This document shows, piece after piece, positions 29,360 through 38,154 of a stretch of 55,236 bases of DNA; position 1 is the stretch's first letter, and each line of letters begins with the position of its first letter. The DNA comes from Pseudomonas sp. GD04091 (lineage in GTDB: Bacteria > Pseudomonadota > Gammaproteobacteria > Pseudomonadales > Pseudomonadaceae). The stretch is taken from positions 1 through 55,236 of the forward strand of contig NZ_JAOEBG010000031.1 of assembly GCF_029836165.1 (NCBI RefSeq). Reading direction: 5' to 3'. The translations under genes were made by a program, and so were the position numbers. The notes beneath the pieces were generated by a model that was not told the DNA's origin, ran no database searches, and worked only from the letters and a program-made list of their open reading frames with translations.

Positions 29360-31330
29360 ATGTCCGACACGCCCCTCCCCCCGCACGCCCAGATCGACTG
29401 GGACGACCAAGGCCGTCCCTACTCGCGGCACTACGACGATGTCTACTTCGCCAAGAACGAAGGCATCGACGAAACGCTGCATGTGTTCATCGAACAGAAC
29501 CACCTGCGCCAGCGCTTTGCCGAACTGGCGCCGCACGCCTGCCTGGTGATCGGGGAGACCGGGTTCGGCACCGGCATGAACTTTTTCTGCGCCTGGCAGC
29601 TGTTCGCCGAAGTGGCTCACGCCGAGGCACGCCTGCACTTCGTCAGCGTCGAAAAATATCCGCTGACCCACGCCGACCTGCGCCGCGCCGCGCAGCTATG
29701 GCCTGAGCTGGCCGCTTTCAGCGGACCACTGCTGGAACAGTACGTGGCGATTCACCCGGGCTTTCAGCAGTTCAGCCTGGACGGCGGCCGCATCACCCTT
29801 ACCCTGATGATCGGCGACGCGCTGGCGCAGCTGCCGCAGCTCGACGCACCGATCGATGCCTGGTTCCTCGATGGCTTCGCCCCAGCGAAGAACCCCGACA
29901 TGTGGACACCCGAGCTGTTCGCCCAGCTAGCGCGCCTGTCCCGGCCCGGCACGACGCTGGGCACCTTCACCACCACCGGCTGGGTGCGTCGATCGCTGAT
30001 CGAGGCCGGTTTCAGCATGAAAAAGGTGCCGGGCATCGGCAAGAAATGGGAGGTGATGCACGGTGTGTACCGCGCCGCCGAAACAGCGCCCGCCGTGCCT
30101 TGGTACGCACGTCCCGCGCCCTTGCCCGGCCCGCGCGAAGCGCTGGTGATCGGCGCCGGCCTGGCCGGCAGCGCCACGGCGCGCAGCCTGGCCAGCCGAG
30201 GGTGGCAGGTCGATGTACTGGAGCGCCACGATGGCCCGGCGCGAGAAGCCTCGGGCAATCCACAGGGCGTGCTGTACCTCAAGCTCTCCGCCCATGGCAC
30301 CGCGCTTTCGCAAATGATCCTGGCCGGCTTCGGTTACACCCGACGCTGGCTCGAACACTTGCAGCGCGGCCGTGACTGGGACGCCTGCGGCGTGCTGCAA
30401 CTGGCCTTCGACGACCAGGAAGGCAAGCGCCAGGCCAAGCTGGCCAGCGCCTTCGACCACAGCCTGCTGCGCAGCCTGGACCGCGAGCAGGCCGAAACCG
30501 TGGCCGGCGTCGCGCTGGCCAGCGGCGGCCTGTTCTACCCCGAAGGTGGCTGGGTCCATCCGCCCGCACTGTGCAAGGCGCAGCTGGACCACCCGCGCAT
30601 CCGCCTGCTCAGCCATGCCAACGTGCTCGAGCTACGCAAGGCCGACGGCCTCTGGCAAGCCTGGGATGGCGAGCACCTGCTGGCCAGCGCGCCACTGGTG
30701 GTGCTGGCCGGTGCCGCCGAAGTACGCCAGTTCCCGGCCTGCGCCGGGCTGCCGCTCAAGCGCATTCGCGGGCAGATCACCCGCCTGCCGGCCACCGAGG
30801 CCAGCCGCACGCTGCGCACGGTGGTTTGCGCCGAGGGCTACGTGGCGCCACCGCGCGACGACGAGCACACCCTCGGCGCCAGTTTCGACTTCCATAACCA
30901 GGACCTTGCGCCCACGGTCGCCGAACACCAGGGCAACCTGGCGCTGCTCGATGAAATTTCCCTCGACCTGGCCGCACGCCTGGGTAGCGCCGGCCTCGAC
31001 CCGGCAGGGTTGCAGGGCCGGGCGGCGTTCCGTTGCACCAGCCCCGACTACCTGCCCATCGTCGGGCCGCTGGCGGACGCCGAGGCGTTCGCCGAACGCT
31101 ACGCGCTGCTGGGCAAGGATGCGCGGCAGGTACCGGACGTGGCATGCCCCTGGCTGGAGGGGTTGTATGTGAACAGTGGGCATGGCTCGCGGGGGTTGAT
31201 CACCGCGCTGCTGTCCGGTGAGTTGATTGCCGCATGGGTCAGCGGTGAGCCGTTGCCGGTGCCCAGAGCGGTGGCCGAGGCCTGTCATCCCAACCGCTTT
31301 GCGCTGCGTCGGCTGATTCGCGGCAAATAG
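29360..31330 (+). CDS. mnmC: Bifunctional tRNA 5-methylaminomethyl-2-thiouridine enzyme MnmC
   Basis: 656 residues (a start two codons earlier, ATG 29354, is possible). The N-terminal methyltransferase part has YDDVYFAKNEGIDETLHVF, GETGFGTGMNFFCAW and DAWFLDGFAPAKNPDMW. From about residue 255 an FAD-dependent oxidoreductase part follows: ALVIGAGLAGSATARSLASRGW, and GLYVNSGHGSRGLITALLSGE near the C-terminus. It removes the carboxymethyl group of cmnm5U34 and methylates the product to mnm5U in tRNAs. The two halves are in one frame without interruption. Confidence 0.96.
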   Translation: MSDTPLPPHAQIDWDDQGRPYSRHYDDVYFAKNEGIDETLHVFIEQNHLRQRFAELAPHACLVIGETGFGTGMNFFCAWQLFAEVAHAEARLHFVSVEKYPLTHADLRRAAQLWPELAAFSGPLLEQYVAIHPGFQQFSLDGGRITLTLMIGDALAQLPQLDAPIDAWFLDGFAPAKNPDMWTPELFAQLARLSRPGTTLGTFTTTGWVRRSLIEAGFSMKKVPGIGKKWEVMHGVYRAAETAPAVPWYARPAPLPGPREALVIGAGLAGSATARSLASRGWQVDVLERHDGPAREASGNPQGVLYLKLSAHGTALSQMILAGFGYTRRWLEHLQRGRDWDACGVLQLAFDDQEGKRQAKLASAFDHSLLRSLDREQAETVAGVALASGGLFYPEGGWVHPPALCKAQLDHPRIRLLSHANVLELRKADGLWQAWDGEHLLASAPLVVLAGAAEVRQFPACAGLPLKRIRGQITRLPATEASRTLRTVVCAEGYVAPPRDDEHTLGASFDFHNQDLAPTVAEHQGNLALLDEISLDLAARLGSAGLDPAGLQGRAAFRCTSPDYLPIVGPLADAEAFAERYALLGKDARQVPDVACPWLEGLYVNSGHGSRGLITALLSGELIAAWVSGEPLPVPRAVAEACHPNRFALRRLIRGK

Positions 31331-31490
31331 CGAGATCGCCAGTAGCACCGGCGAAAAGACCGCGACGAGCCCCGAAGGCCACTCATCCCATATAACAGAA
31401 TGATCTAAAACTCTCACAACCCACCCCGGTCCCTACCTAAGTGCCCACCTCAAGGGCACACCTCCCCAACGGCAAAACCGGTAAGGACTT
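31331..31490 (+). other. Leader region of the NAGGN genes
   Basis: A 160-base AT-richer gap carries a weak hairpin (GTGCCC at 31441-31446, GGGCAC at 31454-31459) and a GGTAAGGACTT ribosome site before asnO. A stress promoter is expected here because the pathway is osmotically induced in other bacteria, but I could not match a sigma factor consensus. Confidence 0.35.
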
Positions 31491-33278
31491 ATGTGCGGAT
31501 TAGCAGGAGAGTTACGTTTCACCCCCATCGACCAAGCCCCCCGCCCGGCGGACCTCGCCGCGGTGGAGCGCATCACCCATCACCTGGCCCCTCGCGGCCC
31601 GGACGCCTGGGGCTTCCATAGCCAGGGCCCGATCGCCCTCGGTCACCGGCGCCTGAAGATCATGGACCTGTCCGACGGCTCGGCCCAGCCCATGGTCGAC
31701 AACGGTCTGGGCCTTTCGCTGGCGTTCAACGGCGCCATCTACAACTTCCCCGAGCTGCGCCAGGAGCTGCAGGACCTGGGCTACAGCTTCTGCTCCGAAG
31801 GCGACACCGAAGTGCTGCTCAAGGGCTACCACGCCTGGGGCGCGGCGCTGCTGCCCAAGCTCAACGGCATGTTCGCCCTGGCCATCTGGGAACGCGACAG
31901 CCAGCGCCTGTTCCTGGCCCGCGACCGTCTCGGCGTCAAGCCGCTGTACCTGTCGCGCAACGGCGAGCGCCTGCGCTTCGCCTCGACCCTGCCGGCGCTG
32001 CTCAAGGGTGGAGACATCGACCCGCTGATCGACCCCGTCGCCCTCAACCACTACCTGAACTTCCACGCCGTGGTGCCCGCGCCGCGCACCCTGCTGGCCA
32101 ACGTGCAGAAGCTCGAGCCCGGCACCTGGATGCGTGTCGACCGCCACGGCGAAGTCGAGCGCCAGACCTGGTGGCAACTGCACTACGGGCCGAATCCGGA
32201 TGAACGCGAACTCGATCTTGAAGGCTGGACCACTCGCGTGCTCGATGCCACCCGCGACGCCGTGGCGATCCGCCAGCGCGCCGCCGTGGACGTCGGCGTG
32301 CTGCTCTCGGGCGGCGTCGACTCCAGCCTGCTGGTGGGCCTGCTGCGCGAAGCCGGCGTGGACGACCTGTCGACCTTCTCCATCGGTTTCGAGGATGCCG
32401 GCGGCGAACGCGGCGACGAGTTCCAGTACTCCGACCTGATCGCCCGCCACTACGGCACCCGCCACCACCAGTTGCGCATCGCCGAACGCGAGATCATCGA
32501 GCAGCTGCCGGCCGCCTTCCGCGCCATGAGCGAGCCGATGGTCAGCCACGACTGCATCGCCTTCTACCTGCTGTCGCGCGAGGTGGCGAAGCACTGCAAG
32601 GGGGTGCAGAGCGGCCAGGGCGCCGACGAGCTGTTCGCCGGCTACCACTGGTACCCGCAGGTGGATGGCGCCGAGGATGCCTTCGGCGCCTACCGCGACG
32701 CCTTCTTCGACCGCAGCCACGCCGAGTACCGCGACACCGTGCAAGCGCCGTGGCGCCTGGAAAGCGATGTGGCCGGCGACTTCGTCCGTGAGCACTTCGC
32801 CCGCCCCGGCGCGCCGGACGCGGTGGACAAGGCCCTGCGCCTGGACAGCACGGTGATGCTGGTGGACGACCCGGTCAAGCGCGTGGACAACATGACCATG
32901 GCCTGGGGCCTGGAGGCGCGCACGCCGTTCCTCGACTACCGCCTGGTGGAGCTCTCCGCGCGCATCCCGGCCCGCTTCAAGCTGCCCGACGGCGGCAAAC
33001 AGGTGCTCAAGCATGCGGCGCGTCGGGTGATCCCCCACGAGGTGATCGACCGCAAGAAAGGCTACTTCCCGGTACCCGGCCTCAAGCACCTGCAGGGCGC
33101 CACCCTGGACTGGGTGCGCGAACTGCTGACCGACCCCAGCCAGGACCGGGGCCTGTTCGAGCCGGCGATGCTCGACCGCCTGCTGAGCAACCCGCAGGGC
33201 CAGCTCACGCCGCTGCGCGGCTCGAAACTGTGGCAGCTGGCGGCCCTGAACCTGTGGCTCAGCGAACAAGGAATCTGA
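31491..33278 (+). CDS. asnO: N-acetylglutaminylglutamine amidotransferase (AsnB-like)
   Basis: 595 residues. Cys2 of MCGLAGELRF is the glutaminase nucleophile; LAPRGPDAWGFHS, GHRRLKIMDLSDGSAQPM and NGAIYNF complete the N-terminal class II amidotransferase domain. The synthetase domain has the PP-loop GVLLSGGVDSSLLVGLL. The sequence is like asparagine synthetase B, but adjacency to the ATP-grasp ligase marks it as the enzyme that amidates N-acetylglutaminylglutamine to the osmolyte NAGGN. It is separated from the next gene by three bases. All catalytic motifs look intact. Confidence 0.92.
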   Translation: MCGLAGELRFTPIDQAPRPADLAAVERITHHLAPRGPDAWGFHSQGPIALGHRRLKIMDLSDGSAQPMVDNGLGLSLAFNGAIYNFPELRQELQDLGYSFCSEGDTEVLLKGYHAWGAALLPKLNGMFALAIWERDSQRLFLARDRLGVKPLYLSRNGERLRFASTLPALLKGGDIDPLIDPVALNHYLNFHAVVPAPRTLLANVQKLEPGTWMRVDRHGEVERQTWWQLHYGPNPDERELDLEGWTTRVLDATRDAVAIRQRAAVDVGVLLSGGVDSSLLVGLLREAGVDDLSTFSIGFEDAGGERGDEFQYSDLIARHYGTRHHQLRIAEREIIEQLPAAFRAMSEPMVSHDCIAFYLLSREVAKHCKGVQSGQGADELFAGYHWYPQVDGAEDAFGAYRDAFFDRSHAEYRDTVQAPWRLESDVAGDFVREHFARPGAPDAVDKALRLDSTVMLVDDPVKRVDNMTMAWGLEARTPFLDYRLVELSARIPARFKLPDGGKQVLKHAARRVIPHEVIDRKKGYFPVPGLKHLQGATLDWVRELLTDPSQDRGLFEPAMLDRLLSNPQGQLTPLRGSKLWQLAALNLWLSEQGI

Positions 33279-33281
33279 CCG

Positions 33282-35027
33282 ATGAAAGCCCACGAAACCG
33301 CCTACGGTCAGCGCCTGCTGCGCGGTCAGGCACCGTCCTACGAGCGTCTGCAGGCGCGCCTGGCCGGCGACGGCAGCGAGCCCCACGACCAGCCGCGCGC
33401 GGTGCACTGTGGCTGGGGGCGGCTGCTGATCGGGCATACCTACCCCGACCCGGTGTGCCTGGCCGAGGCCTTGCTGGAGGAGCAGGCCGGCGAACGCGAC
33501 ATTGCCCTGTACGTGGCCGCGCCGCAGCAGGTGCTGGCCCAGGCGCCGCAGCAACTGTTCCTCGATCCCTCCGACACCCTGCGCCTGTGGTTCACCGACT
33601 ACCGGCCGGCGCAACGGGTGTTCCGCGGCTTTCGCATCCGCCGGGCGCAGAGCCCGGCGGACTGGCAGGCGATCAATACCCTGTACCAGGCACGCGGCAT
33701 GCTGCCGGTCGATCCCGAGCTGCTGACCCCACGCCACCTCGGCGGGCCGGTGTACTGGCTGGCCGAGGACGAAGACAGCAACGCGGTGATCGGCAGTGTC
33801 ATGGGCCTGGATCATCACAAGGCCTTCGACGACCCCGAGCACGGTTGCAGCCTGTGGTGCCTGGCGGTGGACCCGCACTGCACGCGGCCGGGCGTCGGCG
33901 AAGTGCTGGTGCGCCACCTGGTCGAGCACTTCATGAGCCGCGGGCTCGCCTGCCTCGACCTGTCGGTGCTGCACGACAACCGCCAGGCCAAGCGGCTGTA
34001 CACCAAACTAGGGTTTCGCAACCTGCCGACCTTCGCCGTCAAGCGCAAGAACGGCATCAACCAGCCCTTGTTCCTCGGGCCCGGGCCGGAAGCCGACCTC
34101 AATCCCTACGCCCGGATCATCGTCGACGAAGCCTTGCGCCGTGGCATCGACGTGCAAGTGGACGATGCCAGTGCCGGGCTGTTCACCCTCAGCCTGGGCG
34201 GGCGCCGTATCCGCTGCCGTGAATCGCTCAGCGACCTGACCAGTGCCGTCACCATGACCCTCTGCCAGGACAAGCGGTTGACCCGCCAGGCCCTGCACAA
34301 CGCCGGCCTGCAGGTGCCGGCGCAGCAGCTGGCGGGCAACGCCGACGACAACCTGGCCTTCCTCGAGGAGCATGGCGCGGTGGTGGTCAAGCCAGTCGAT
34401 GGCGAACAGGGCCAGGGCGTGGCGGTGAACCTGAGCGGCATCGAAGAGGTCAGCCACGCGGTCGAGCAGGCCCGGCGCTTCGACAGCCGCGTGCTGCTGG
34501 AAAGCTTCCATCCCGGCAGCGACCTGCGCATCGTGGTCATCGGCTACGAGGTGGTGGCCGCCGCCATTCGCCACCCGGCGCAGGTGATCGGCGATGGCCG
34601 GCACAACATCCATGCGCTGATCGAAGCCCAGAGCCGGCGGCGCCAGGCCGCCACGGGCGGGGAAAGCCGAATTCCGCTCGACGAAGAGACCGAGCGCACC
34701 CTCAAGGCCGCGGGACTGGGCTACCACCATGTGCTTGCGGCCGGTCAGCGCCTGGCCGTGCGACGCACGGCCAACCTGCACACCGGAGGCACCCTGGAGG
34801 ATGTCACCGAACGCCTGCACCCGGTGCTGGCCGACGCCGCGGTGCGCGCGGCCCGCGCCCTGGAGATCGCGGTGGTCGGCCTGGACTTCATGGTCCGTGA
34901 TGCCGAACACCCGGACTACGTGATCATCGAAGCCAACGAACGCGCGGGGCTGGCCAACCATGAACCGCAGCCTACCGCCGAGCGCTTCGTCGACCTGCTG
35001 TTTCCCCATAGCCGGGCCCTGGCGTAA
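33282..35027 (+). CDS. ngg: N-acetylglutaminylglutamine synthetase (GNAT + ATP-grasp)
   Basis: 581 residues. About 110-270 is a GNAT acetyltransferase region (WCLAVDPHCTRPGVGEVLVRHL, LHDNRQAKRLYTKLGFRNLP). From about 280 an ATP-grasp ligase follows (VVVKPVDGEQGQGVAVNLS, SDLRIVVIGYEVVAAAIR, VVGLDFMVRD, IIEANERAGLANH). The two-domain design fits N-acetylation of glutamine followed by peptide bond formation with a second glutamine. It is in an operon with asnO. Confidence 0.92.
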   Translation: MKAHETAYGQRLLRGQAPSYERLQARLAGDGSEPHDQPRAVHCGWGRLLIGHTYPDPVCLAEALLEEQAGERDIALYVAAPQQVLAQAPQQLFLDPSDTLRLWFTDYRPAQRVFRGFRIRRAQSPADWQAINTLYQARGMLPVDPELLTPRHLGGPVYWLAEDEDSNAVIGSVMGLDHHKAFDDPEHGCSLWCLAVDPHCTRPGVGEVLVRHLVEHFMSRGLACLDLSVLHDNRQAKRLYTKLGFRNLPTFAVKRKNGINQPLFLGPGPEADLNPYARIIVDEALRRGIDVQVDDASAGLFTLSLGGRRIRCRESLSDLTSAVTMTLCQDKRLTRQALHNAGLQVPAQQLAGNADDNLAFLEEHGAVVVKPVDGEQGQGVAVNLSGIEEVSHAVEQARRFDSRVLLESFHPGSDLRIVVIGYEVVAAAIRHPAQVIGDGRHNIHALIEAQSRRRQAATGGESRIPLDEETERTLKAAGLGYHHVLAAGQRLAVRRTANLHTGGTLEDVTERLHPVLADAAVRAARALEIAVVGLDFMVRDAEHPDYVIIEANERAGLANHEPQPTAERFVDLLFPHSRALA

Positions 35028-35037
35028 ATCCATCAAG

Positions 35038-35066
35038 GCCGCTTCGCGGGCAAGCCCGCTCCCACC
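35038..35066. repeat. Single REP-like element between ngg and the M42 peptidase
   Basis: GGCCGCTTCGCGGGCAAGCCCGCTCCCACC contains the core GCGGGCAAGCCCGC. Unlike most others here it is a single copy rather than an inverted pair, and it lies inside an apparent operon. Confidence 0.75.
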
Positions 35067-35151
35067 GGTGCCGCACCGACATCAAGGGCGGTGATCGACC
35101 TGTGGAGCCGCTCGCCCGCCGAGAAACCAATGCAAGAACCGAGGAGTACCC

Positions 35152-36336
35152 ATGCTCGAACAACACCTCGAACCCGATCTCGACTACCTCAAGAAAGTCC
35201 TCCTGGAGATGCTCGCCATCCCCAGCCCCACCGGTTTCACCGATACCATCGTGCGTTACGTCGCCGAACGCCTGGACGAGCTGGGCATCCCTTTCGAGTT
35301 GACCCGGCGCGGCACCATCCGCGCCACCCTCAAGGGACGCCAGAGCTCGCCCGACCGCGCCGTGTCGGCGCACCTGGACACCATCGGCGCCAGCGTGCGC
35401 CAGCTTCAGGACAACGGCCGCCTGGCCCTGGCCCCAGTGGGTTGCTGGTCGAGCCGCTTCGCCGAGGGTAGCCGGGTCAGCGTATTCACCGACACCGGCG
35501 TGTACCGCGGCAGCGTGCTGCCCTTGATGGCCAGCGGACATGCCTTCAACACCGCCATCGACCAGATGCCGATCAGTTGGGACCACGTCGAAGTGCGCCT
35601 GGACGCCTACTGCGCCACCCGCGCCGATTGCGAAGCACTGGGCATCGCCATCGGCGATTTCGTCGCCTTCGATCCACTGCCGGAATTCACCGAAAGCGGT
35701 CATATCAGCGCCCGTCACCTGGACGACAAGGCAGGGGTCGCGGCGTTGCTGGCCGCGCTCAAGGCCGTGGTGGAAAGCGGCCGCCAACCTCTGATCGACT
35801 GCCACCCACTGTTCACCATCACCGAGGAGACCGGCTCGGGCGCCGCGGGCGCCCTGCCCTGGGATGTCAGCGAATTCGTCGGTATCGATATCGCCCCGGT
35901 CGCGCCTGGCCAGGCCTCCAGCGAGCATGCGGTGAGCGTGGCCATGCAGGACTCGTCCGGCCCCTACGACTACCACCTGTCACGCCATCTGCTGAAACTG
36001 GCCGGCGACCAGGACCTGCCGGTGCGCCGCGACCTGTTCCGCTACTACTTCAGCGACGCCCACTCTGCGGTGACCGCCGGGCACGATATCCGCACCGCGC
36101 TGGTGGCGTTCGGTTGCGACGCCACCCATGGCTACGAGCGCACCCACATCGACAGCCTGGCGGCGCTCAGTCGCCTGCTCGGCGCCTACCTGCTCAGCCC
36201 GCCGGTGTTCGCCAGCGATTCGCAGCCGGCCAGCGCCTCGCTGGAGCGCTTCAGCCACCAGCTGGAGCACGACACGCAGATGGAAAGCGACACCCGGGTA
36301 CCGGCGGTCGACAGCCTGCTGGGGAACAAGGGCTGA
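35152..36336 (+). CDS. NAGGN-system M42-family metallopeptidase
   Basis: 394 residues. VSAHLDTIGASV and ARHLDDKAGVAALLAAL carry the first metal ligand and bridging Asp, FTITEETGSGAAGAL the catalytic Glu pair, VGIDIAPV the next ligand, and GCDATHGYERTHIDSL the late His ligands, so the dinuclear site of M42 aminopeptidases is complete. The gene accompanies asnO and ngg in many Pseudomonas. A role in breaking down the NAGGN dipeptide when osmolarity falls is plausible but inferred. GAGGAG lies about 9 bases before ATG. Confidence 0.88.
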   Translation: MLEQHLEPDLDYLKKVLLEMLAIPSPTGFTDTIVRYVAERLDELGIPFELTRRGTIRATLKGRQSSPDRAVSAHLDTIGASVRQLQDNGRLALAPVGCWSSRFAEGSRVSVFTDTGVYRGSVLPLMASGHAFNTAIDQMPISWDHVEVRLDAYCATRADCEALGIAIGDFVAFDPLPEFTESGHISARHLDDKAGVAALLAALKAVVESGRQPLIDCHPLFTITEETGSGAAGALPWDVSEFVGIDIAPVAPGQASSEHAVSVAMQDSSGPYDYHLSRHLLKLAGDQDLPVRRDLFRYYFSDAHSAVTAGHDIRTALVAFGCDATHGYERTHIDSLAALSRLLGAYLLSPPVFASDSQPASASLERFSHQLEHDTQMESDTRVPAVDSLLGNKG

Positions 36337-36415
36337 TGCCGACCTGTGGGGCCCCCTGCGCATGACCGGAAATTTCACGTAGCATGCGCACACGCTCACC
36401 ACCCTCGCCCAGGCC

Positions 36416-36643
36416 ATGCTGATCCCCTACGACCAACTCGAAGCCGAAACCCTGACCCGCCTGATCGAAGACTTCGTCACCCGCGACGGCACCGACAATG
36501 GCGACGACACCCCCCTGGAAACCCGGGTGCTGCGCGTGCGCCAGGCCCTGCCCAAGGGGCAGGCGTTCATCCTGTTCGACCTGGAAAGCCAGCAGTGCCA
36601 ACTGCTGGCCAGGCACGACGTTCCACCGGAACTGTTCGACTGA
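36416..36643 (+). CDS. yheU: YheU family protein
   Basis: 75 residues: MLIPYDQLEAETLTRLIEDF, then FVTRDGTDNGD and LPKGQAFILFDLESQQCQLL. This matches the small YheU family (about 70-75 residues) of unknown function. The ribosome site is weak (CAGGCC). It converges on rsmI with a 14-base gap. Confidence 0.88.
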   Translation: MLIPYDQLEAETLTRLIEDFVTRDGTDNGDDTPLETRVLRVRQALPKGQAFILFDLESQQCQLLARHDVPPELFD

Positions 36644-36657
36644 GCGCGTGACGCGGC

Positions 36658-36843
36658 TCAGGCCTGCTCCTTTTCCCGCGCCAGTGCCTTGATTCTCTGG
36701 TACACCTCGACCCGGTGCACATCCACGTCACGTGGCGCGACGATGCCGAAACGCACCTGACCGTTTTCCACGGCCATCACCTGGATCCTGATGTTCTCGG
36801 CGATGACGATGACCTGGCCCACTTCCCGTCCGATTACCAGCAT
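36658..36843 (-). CDS. rsmI: CsrA/RsmA-family regulator, RsmI-like
   Basis: 61 residues from MLVIGREVGQVIVIAENIRI. The frame opens seven codons earlier, but ATG 36841-36843 has GGAG close by and matches the family start. CsrA proteins are dimers that bind ANGGA in mRNA leaders and act with small RNAs. Arg6 and Arg44 (VHRVEVYQRI), both needed for RNA binding, are kept; Thr5 and Arg7 of classic CsrA are Gly and Glu here. This fits the divergent third P. putida paralogue RsmI rather than RsmA or RsmE. The symbol rests on recall of the neighbourhood. Confidence 0.85.
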   Translation of the reverse strand: MLVIGREVGQVIVIAENIRIQVMAVENGQVRFGIVAPRDVDVHRVEVYQRIKALAREKEQA

Positions 36844-36968
36844 GCTCCGATCCTCACAGCTCAAGGGAAAATCGGAGACTGCCTTGTCGGCTTTTGCCTA
36901 CTCAATCGTTCACCACAGAAATAGACATGACCGACCGCGAACGGTAAAAAAACCTACAGAAGTTTCTT

Positions 36969-37784
36969 TCAATTTCCCGCCTTGCGCGCCTTCGCCCTCA
37001 TCTTCACCGCCATGTCCGCCATTTCATCGTAGAGGCGCTGTGGCGCCTGGCACTTGAGCTGCCAGGCCTGGCGCCCGGCCTCGTGCGGCAGAATGAGGAA
37101 CTCGCCGGCGGCGACCCGGGCATGGATGTGTTCGGCGATGTCGGCGGCGCTGATCGGCGAGCCCTCCAGCAACTTGCCGACCTGTGCCTTCATCGCCGGA
37201 TCCGGCCCACGGAACGAGTCGAGCAGGTTGGTCTGGAAGAACGATGGACAGACCACGTGCACCGCCACCTCGACCTGGCGCAATTCGACCAGCAGGCTCT
37301 CGGACAACGCCAGCACCCCGGCCTTGGCCACGTTGTAGTTGCTCATGCCCGGACCTTGCATCAGCGCGGCCATGGAGGCGATGTTGATGATCCGCCCACG
37401 GCTGCGCTCGAGCAGCGGCAGGAAGGCCTTGCAGCCCTTGACCACGCCCATCAGGTTGACCGCGATCTGCCAGTCCCAGTCCTCCAGCGACAAGTCGGCG
37501 AAGAAGCCGCCCGAAGCGACACCGGCGTTGTTGACGATCACGTCCACACCGCCCAGCTTTTCTTCACAGGCCTGCGCCAGCGCCGTCAGCTGGCTGTAGT
37601 CGCGTACATCGCAGCGCTGGGTGAAACCGTCGCCGCCGGCCTCGCGCACCAGCGCCAGCGTCTCGCGCAGACCTGCCTCGTTGACATCGGCCAAGGCCAG
37701 CTGCCAGCCATCACGGGCCCAGCGCAGGGCAATCTCGCGACCCAGGCCGGAACCGGCTCCGGTGATCATCATTCGGTTGTGCAT
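36969..37784 (-). CDS. Short-chain dehydrogenase/reductase
   Basis: 271 residues of classical SDR type: MITGAGSGLGREIALRW (TGxxxGxG), DVIVNNAGVASGG (NNAG), Ser in NIASMAALMQGPGMS and YNVAK as the Tyr-Lys pair. The C-terminus extends about 25 residues past the core, ending in a basic tail (VKMRAKARKAGN). Substrate unknown. It is a single gene, divergent from the DUF3309 gene. Confidence 0.9.
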   Translation of the reverse strand: MHNRMMITGAGSGLGREIALRWARDGWQLALADVNEAGLRETLALVREAGGDGFTQRCDVRDYSQLTALAQACEEKLGGVDVIVNNAGVASGGFFADLSLEDWDWQIAVNLMGVVKGCKAFLPLLERSRGRIINIASMAALMQGPGMSNYNVAKAGVLALSESLLVELRQVEVAVHVVCPSFFQTNLLDSFRGPDPAMKAQVGKLLEGSPISAADIAEHIHARVAAGEFLILPHEAGRQAWQLKCQAPQRLYDEMADMAVKMRAKARKAGN

Positions 37785-37987
37785 GGTGCTGCGCCTTGAA
37801 CAGTGGGAATGCGCTGGAGTCTAGCCAGAACGACGGCCCGGGCGGTGCGGCATCAGGATGCTGAATAAGCGAGTATCCGTGCATCCGTGGCCGAACCCGA
37901 TTGAATCTTTGCGCACACGGCACAGTCGGACATGTAAGCGGCCAGCATTCCGAGCCCCTCGCCCTTCAACCACGCAAGGACTCCGCC

Positions 37988-38140
37988 ATGACCACCATCC
38001 TCATCATCATTCTCATCCTGCTGCTGATCGGTGGCCTGCCGGTCTTCCCGCACTCGCGCAGCTGGGGCTACGGCCCGTCCGGTATCGTCGGCGTGGTGCT
38101 GGTGGTGCTGCTGATCCTGCTGCTGCTCGGGCGGATCTGA
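37988..38140 (+). CDS. DUF3309 small membrane protein
   Basis: 50 residues: MTTILIIILILLLIGGLPVF, then HSRSWGYGPSGIVGVVLVVLLILLLLGRI. Two hydrophobic helices around a Trp/Gly-rich turn are the DUF3309 pattern. ATG 37988 has AAGGA eight bases upstream; a longer frame from 37901 lacks this. Function unknown, often stress-associated in Pseudomonas. It faces the end of the fimbrial signalling operon with 14 bases between. Confidence 0.85.
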   Translation: MTTILIIILILLLIGGLPVFPHSRSWGYGPSGIVGVVLVVLLILLLLGRI

Positions 38141-38154
38141 CCTGCGGCACGCGC

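Noticed and set aside
31441..31459. Hairpin before asnO as a riboswitch or attenuator
   Set aside because: Only a 6-bp stem with a 7-base loop and no T run; too weak to assign.
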